Part shown: positions 5,550 through 8,100 of the stretch, one piece after another
Layout of the letters: each line of letters opens with the position of its first letter
How positions within the stretch are numbered: position 1 is the stretch's first letter
Assembly: GCA_947632295.1 (NCBI GenBank)
Contig: CANROQ010000042.1
Coordinates: 1-8,100 of the forward strand
DNA from: an uncultured Bacilli bacterium
GTDB lineage: Bacteria; Bacillota_I; Bacilli_A; RF39; UBA660
DNA length: 8,100 nucleotides
Direction of reading: 5' to 3'
Notes under the pieces: generated by a model
Seen by the model: only the letters and a program-made list of their open reading frames with translations
Database searches by the model: none
What the model was told of the DNA's origin: nothing
Position numbers and translations under genes: made by a program

Positions 5550-5657
5550 AATTAATAAATTTTTTGAAAGGTTAAAAATAATCATATCGAAAACATCAGC
5601 TAGAAACATATAAATTATTTTTTCACAAGATTTTAAGGATAAAACAATATTATTCAT
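5529..5657 (-). CDS. Candidate 42-aa leader peptide or small protein upstream of rel
   Basis: An ATG at 5657 follows GGAAGGTG at six bases' distance, as good a ribosome binding site as those of the large genes here. It opens 42 codons ending at TAA (5529-5531). The peptide begins MNNIVLSLKSCEKIIYMFLA and ends SKNLLIKRAYFY. It is rich in Ile, Leu and Phe, and the middle is helical and partly hydrophobic. It has no single repeated codon like the classical amino-acid leader peptides. Its last codons (AAA CGC GCG TAT TTC TAT TAA) form the 5' arm and part of the loop of the terminator before rel, so a ribosome finishing this ORF would cover that arm. This suggests translation-coupled control of rel, but an independent small protein with its own terminator would look similar. 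I recognise no family. Confidence 0.55.
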   Translation of the reverse strand: MNNIVLSLKSCEKIIYMFLADVFDMIIFNLSKNLLIKRAYFY

Positions 5658-5686
5658 AAAAATCACCTTCCAAAATGATTATTATC

Positions 5687-5715
5687 AAAATACTACTTTT
5701 TTTTATAAAAATCAA
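5687..5715 (-). promoter_or_regulatory. Possible promoter of the leader ORF and rel
   Basis: On the minus strand TTGATT (5710-5715, 4 of 6) and TATTTT (5687-5692, 4 of 6) are 17 bases apart. Transcription would begin near 5680 and give a leader of about 170 bases before the rel terminator. Both hexamers are mediocre and the surroundings are homopolymeric A/T, so this is tentative. Read-through from the methyltransferase gene, which has no visible terminator, is the alternative. Confidence 0.35.
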
Positions 5716-5734
5716 GTTTTTTTCTAAATTTTTT

Positions 5735-6508
5735 TTAATTTTTTCTTAATATGTCAACTGTATGAGCAGCAGCACCAATTAAATCAAGTCTTTCACAAGT
5801 TGATAGATGATATTTAATAAAAAGTTCAAATGTCTCGTCATCCATTTTATTTAAAATATCTCGCATATAATTAGAAGGTCCATCTGGTGTTATTATTTTT
5901 ATACGTTCTAAGTTTACAATACTATTTAATTCATTAATATCATCAATTGTAACCATACTATATAAATCTATATTTTTAGGTGTTACATGAAATTGATTAT
6001 TTAATTCATTATTTTTTAGACATTCTTTAATATTGTTATCTTTAAAACCATGTGTAATAATCGCATAATCATTCATACAATAAGCAACCATGATAATACC
6101 ATTTTTTTTAGTTACTCTACTAGCCTCTTTTAAAGCATTTATTTTTTCTTCTTTAGTAATTAAATGATACATTGGTCCAAAAAGTAAAGTTAAATCGTAA
6201 GTTTCATTAGGTATTTTTTTTAAATTAGTCGCATTTCTTTGATAAGTTTTTACTAAGTTACTTTTTTGTTCAATAACTCTTAGATTATGCTTAATAAGTT
6301 CTATAGCAGTTACATCATATCCTTCTTTAGCTAAAGCAATCGAATATTTGCCAGTTCCTGCCCCAATATCAATTATTTTAGCATTTTCTTTTAAATAGGC
6401 ATGAATATATTTCATAGAAGTTAAATATTCAATTTGACCATGTCTAGTCGTCAATCTCTTATCTTCATTGAATTTATTATAGTAAGTTATTAAATTTTCT
6501 TCATTCAT
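5735..6508 (-). CDS. Class I SAM-dependent methyltransferase, substrate unknown
   Basis: The Rossmann-fold motif I is clear at residues 45-54 (IIDIGAGTGK). It is followed by the acidic ribose-binding residue E70 at the end of strand 2 (DVTAIE) and by the strand-4 region YDLTLLFGPMYHL at 104-116. RVTKKNGIIMVAYC (131-144) is the usual strand-5 hairpin area. The 257-aa length and the C-terminal CERLDLIGAAAHTVDILRKN pattern fit a common Bacillota group of small-molecule-type methyltransferases of the Methyltransf_11/25 sort. Nothing in the sequence names the acceptor. The start at 6508 follows a short GGTG (6514-6517). The gene has its own promoter about 100 bases upstream. I see no terminator after it, only long A and T runs, so some transcripts may continue into the leader ORF and rel. 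Confidence 0.93.
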   Translation of the reverse strand: MNEENLITYYNKFNEDKRLTTRHGQIEYLTSMKYIHAYLKENAKIIDIGAGTGKYSIALAKEGYDVTAIELIKHNLRVIEQKSNLVKTYQRNATNLKKIPNETYDLTLLFGPMYHLITKEEKINALKEASRVTKKNGIIMVAYCMNDYAIITHGFKDNNIKECLKNNELNNQFHVTPKNIDLYSMVTIDDINELNSIVNLERIKIITPDGPSNYMRDILNKMDDETFELFIKYHLSTCERLDLIGAAAHTVDILRKN

Positions 6509-6603
6509 AATTTCACCATTTTTTATAATTTTTAGACAAATTTGCGATAGATTTTTAATTTTTCTATTTTCTAATTATGCCATATTAATCTCACATATTT
6601 TAT

Positions 6604-6633
6604 ATTATAACATATGCGAAAACATTATCGCAA
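6604..6633 (-). promoter_or_regulatory. Promoter of the methyltransferase gene with possible operator
   Basis: On the minus strand a perfect TATAAT (6604-6609), preceded by TGT as an extended -10, follows TTGCGA (6628-6633) after 18 bases. The spacer and -35 contain the inverted repeat TGCGA-N8-TCGCA (6615-6632). A further inverted copy of TTGCGATA lies at 6542-6549 in the roughly 89-base leader. These are conspicuous G/C-containing words in an A/T background and could be a repressor site. Confidence 0.75.
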
Positions 6634-6657
6634 CTTAACAATTTATATTTAATAATT

Positions 6658-6693
6658 AAAAAAATAACAAATATATATAAATACATTTGTTAT
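6658..6693 (-). terminator. Intrinsic terminator of feoB
   Basis: On the minus strand ATAACAAATGTA (6682-6693) pairs with TATATTTGTTAT (6664-6675), 12 pairs including one G-U, around a six-base loop. It is followed by TTTTTT (6658-6663). It begins seven bases after the feoB stop codon. The stem is AT-rich but long. Confidence 0.75.
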
Positions 6694-6699
6694 AAAAAT

Positions 6700-8100
6700 T
6701 TAAAAAATTAAGTTAATTATAAAACATAAACCAATACCAATTATAGTTGGTAGTAATATTGATACTAAAGTCCATTTAATACTACCTGTTTCTTTTTTAA
6801 TTGTTAGGCAAGTTGTAGAACATGGAAAATGCATAAGTGAAAAAATCATAAAACAAATAGCAGTCGTTATAGTCCAACCATTACTAACCAATAAATTTTT
6901 AAGTTCCATTAAATTGCTAAAATCCGTTAAATTACCTAGTGACATATAACCCATAATCATAATTGGAACAACAATTTCATTGGCAGGAAATCCTAAAATA
7001 AAAGCCATCAAAATAACGCCATCTAAACCTAGTATTTGCGCAAAAGGATCTAAAAAATTAGCACAAATTTTAAGTAAAGTTATATCATTTATACTAATGT
7101 TAGCAAGCAACCAAATAATTAAACCAGCCGGTGCAGCAACACTAATGGCGCGACCTAAAACAAATAAAGTTCGATCAAAAATTGATCTAATAATAACTTT
7201 ACCAATTTGTGGTCTACGATATGGTGGCAATTCTAAAGTAAAGGAAGATGGAATTCCTTTTAAAAGTGTTTTTGATAGAAATTTTGAAGCGATAAACGTC
7301 ATAAAAATGCCTAATAAAATAACAAGTGTTAAAATCAAAGTACTTAATAATGATGAAGTAAAACCACTAGAAAACCCAATAAAAAACATCGTAATAATGG
7401 CAATAAGGCTTGGAAAACGACCATTACATGGAACAAAATTATTCGTAATAATCGCAATTAAGCGTTCTCTTTTAGAATCAATAATTCTAGCGCCCGTTAC
7501 CCCTACTGCATTACAACCAAAACCCATTACCATCGTCAGTGCCTGTTTGCCGCAAGCATGACACTTTTTAAAACAACGATCTAAATTAAAAGCGATTCGC
7601 GGTAGATAACCTAAATCTTCTAATAAGGTAAAAAGTGGAAAGAAAATGGCCATTGGTGGTAACATAACTGATACAACCCACGCTAAAACATGATAAACGC
7701 CACCAACTAAAATACCACTCAACCAACTAGGTGCTTTGATGAATTCAAAAAAATCATATAAGTAATTTTCTAAACCAAATAGTAAATTATGAAGAATATT
7801 CGATGGATAATTAGCTCCTACAATTGTAATCCAAAAAATTACCATGACAAGTAAAATCATAAGTGGTATTCCTGTCCACTTATTCGTAAGCCATTTATCT
7901 ATTTTTCGGTCACGTTTAGAATAATCTTGATTATTAAATGTTACAACTTCATTACTTATATCTTTAGCAATATTCATAAGATTTCCAACAATATAGTTTT
8001 TTAAACGTTCAATTTCAATATTATTATCGATTAAATGACAGCGGGCTTCTAATATCTTATCTTGAAGAACTTTATCATCTAAATTTATTTTTATATTTTT
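6700..8100 (-). CDS. feoB: Ferrous iron transport protein B, 5' end outside window
   Basis: FeoB is a membrane transporter for Fe(II) with a cytoplasmic GTPase domain at its N-terminus. The frame is open from base 8100 to the stop at 6700-6702, so 466 residues are visible and the G-domain is mostly off the edge. The ATG at 7977 is internal: the 41 codons above it stay open and read as the usual helical linker (KILEARCHLIDNNIEIERL), and no ribosome binding site precedes it. Visible residues from 77 on are hydrophobic transmembrane segments. Typical core motifs are LGYLPRIAF, GFGCNAVGVTGARIIDSKRERL (visible 193-214), NNFVPCNGRFPSL (220-232) and, near the C-terminus, HFPCSTTCLTIKKETGS, including the conserved cysteines. 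This is the subtype common in anaerobic Bacillota. Manganese transport is known for some FeoB proteins and cannot be excluded. Confidence 0.96.
   Translation of the reverse strand, partial: KNIKINLDDKVLQDKILEARCHLIDNNIEIERLKNYIVGNLMNIAKDISNEVVTFNNQDYSKRDRKIDKWLTNKWTGIPLMILLVMVIFWITIVGANYPSNILHNLLFGLENYLYDFFEFIKAPSWLSGILVGGVYHVLAWVVSVMLPPMAIFFPLFTLLEDLGYLPRIAFNLDRCFKKCHACGKQALTMVMGFGCNAVGVTGARIIDSKRERLIAIITNNFVPCNGRFPSLIAIITMFFIGFSSGFTSSLLSTLILTLVILLGIFMTFIASKFLSKTLLKGIPSSFTLELPPYRRPQIGKVIIRSIFDRTLFVLGRAISVAAPAGLIIWLLANISINDITLLKICANFLDPFAQILGLDGVILMAFILGFPANEIVVPIMIMGYMSLGNLTDFSNLMELKNLLVSNGWTITTAICFMIFSLMHFPCSTTCLTIKKETGSIKWTLVSILLPTIIGIGLCFIINLIF

Noticed and set aside
5698..5745. Homopolymer-rich tail after the methyltransferase gene as a terminator
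   Set aside because: There are long A and T runs but no stable stem before them on the minus strand, so an intrinsic terminator is not supported.
6980..7561. A 193-codon open frame on the plus strand
   Set aside because: It lies entirely antisense to the conserved FeoB core, has low-complexity basic content and no ribosome binding site; it is a shadow of the real gene.

Overview
The window is visibly AT-rich, and every gene I can support lies on the minus strand. Reading frames are intact under the standard code: TGG is used for Trp and no in-frame TGA needs to be read through. The (p)ppGpp enzyme, the D,D-carboxypeptidase, the FeoB subtype and the Gram-positive-style promoters, ribosome binding sites and intrinsic terminators all point to a low-GC member of the Bacillota. 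An uncultured, probably anaerobic lineage close to the Erysipelotrichia/Mollicutes side of Bacilli is plausible. It makes peptidoglycan (a secreted PBP5-type enzyme is present), so it is not a wall-less mycoplasma. The lineage is inference; no marker gene settles it.

In order of transcription (right to left): 8100-6700 is most of a ferrous-iron transporter gene, feoB, whose 5' end lies outside the window, closed by a terminator. 6633-5735 is a class I SAM-dependent methyltransferase with an extended -10 promoter and an inverted-repeat motif at its -35. 5715-5489 is a leader region holding a 42-codon small ORF. The end of that ORF forms a strong intrinsic-terminator hairpin only five bases before the ribosome binding site of rel. 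5488-4049 is a shortened Rel/SpoT-type (p)ppGpp enzyme with an intact hydrolase site, a Gln in place of the catalytic synthetase Glu, and no C-terminal regulatory domains. 3948-2794 is dacA, a D-alanyl-D-alanine carboxypeptidase, with no clear terminator between it and rel.

2733-2140 is a Fic-fold protein with an atypical active-site motif, followed by a hairpin and a 13-bp tandem duplication. 1947-1528 is an unrecognised 139-aa protein whose stop codon sits inside its own terminator. 1434-1270 is a two-gene tRNA operon (a CAU tRNA, probably Ile2, then Leu-UAG) with a good promoter and terminator. 958-1 is the N-terminal part of an unrecognised membrane-anchored, possibly lipid-modified surface protein that runs off the left edge.

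The genes do not form one pathway: they are mostly short transcription units with their own signals. The most interesting part is the rel locus, where a probable hydrolase-only alarmone enzyme sits behind an apparent leader-ORF/attenuator arrangement. I see no insertion sequence, phage gene, CRISPR array or clear defence system.
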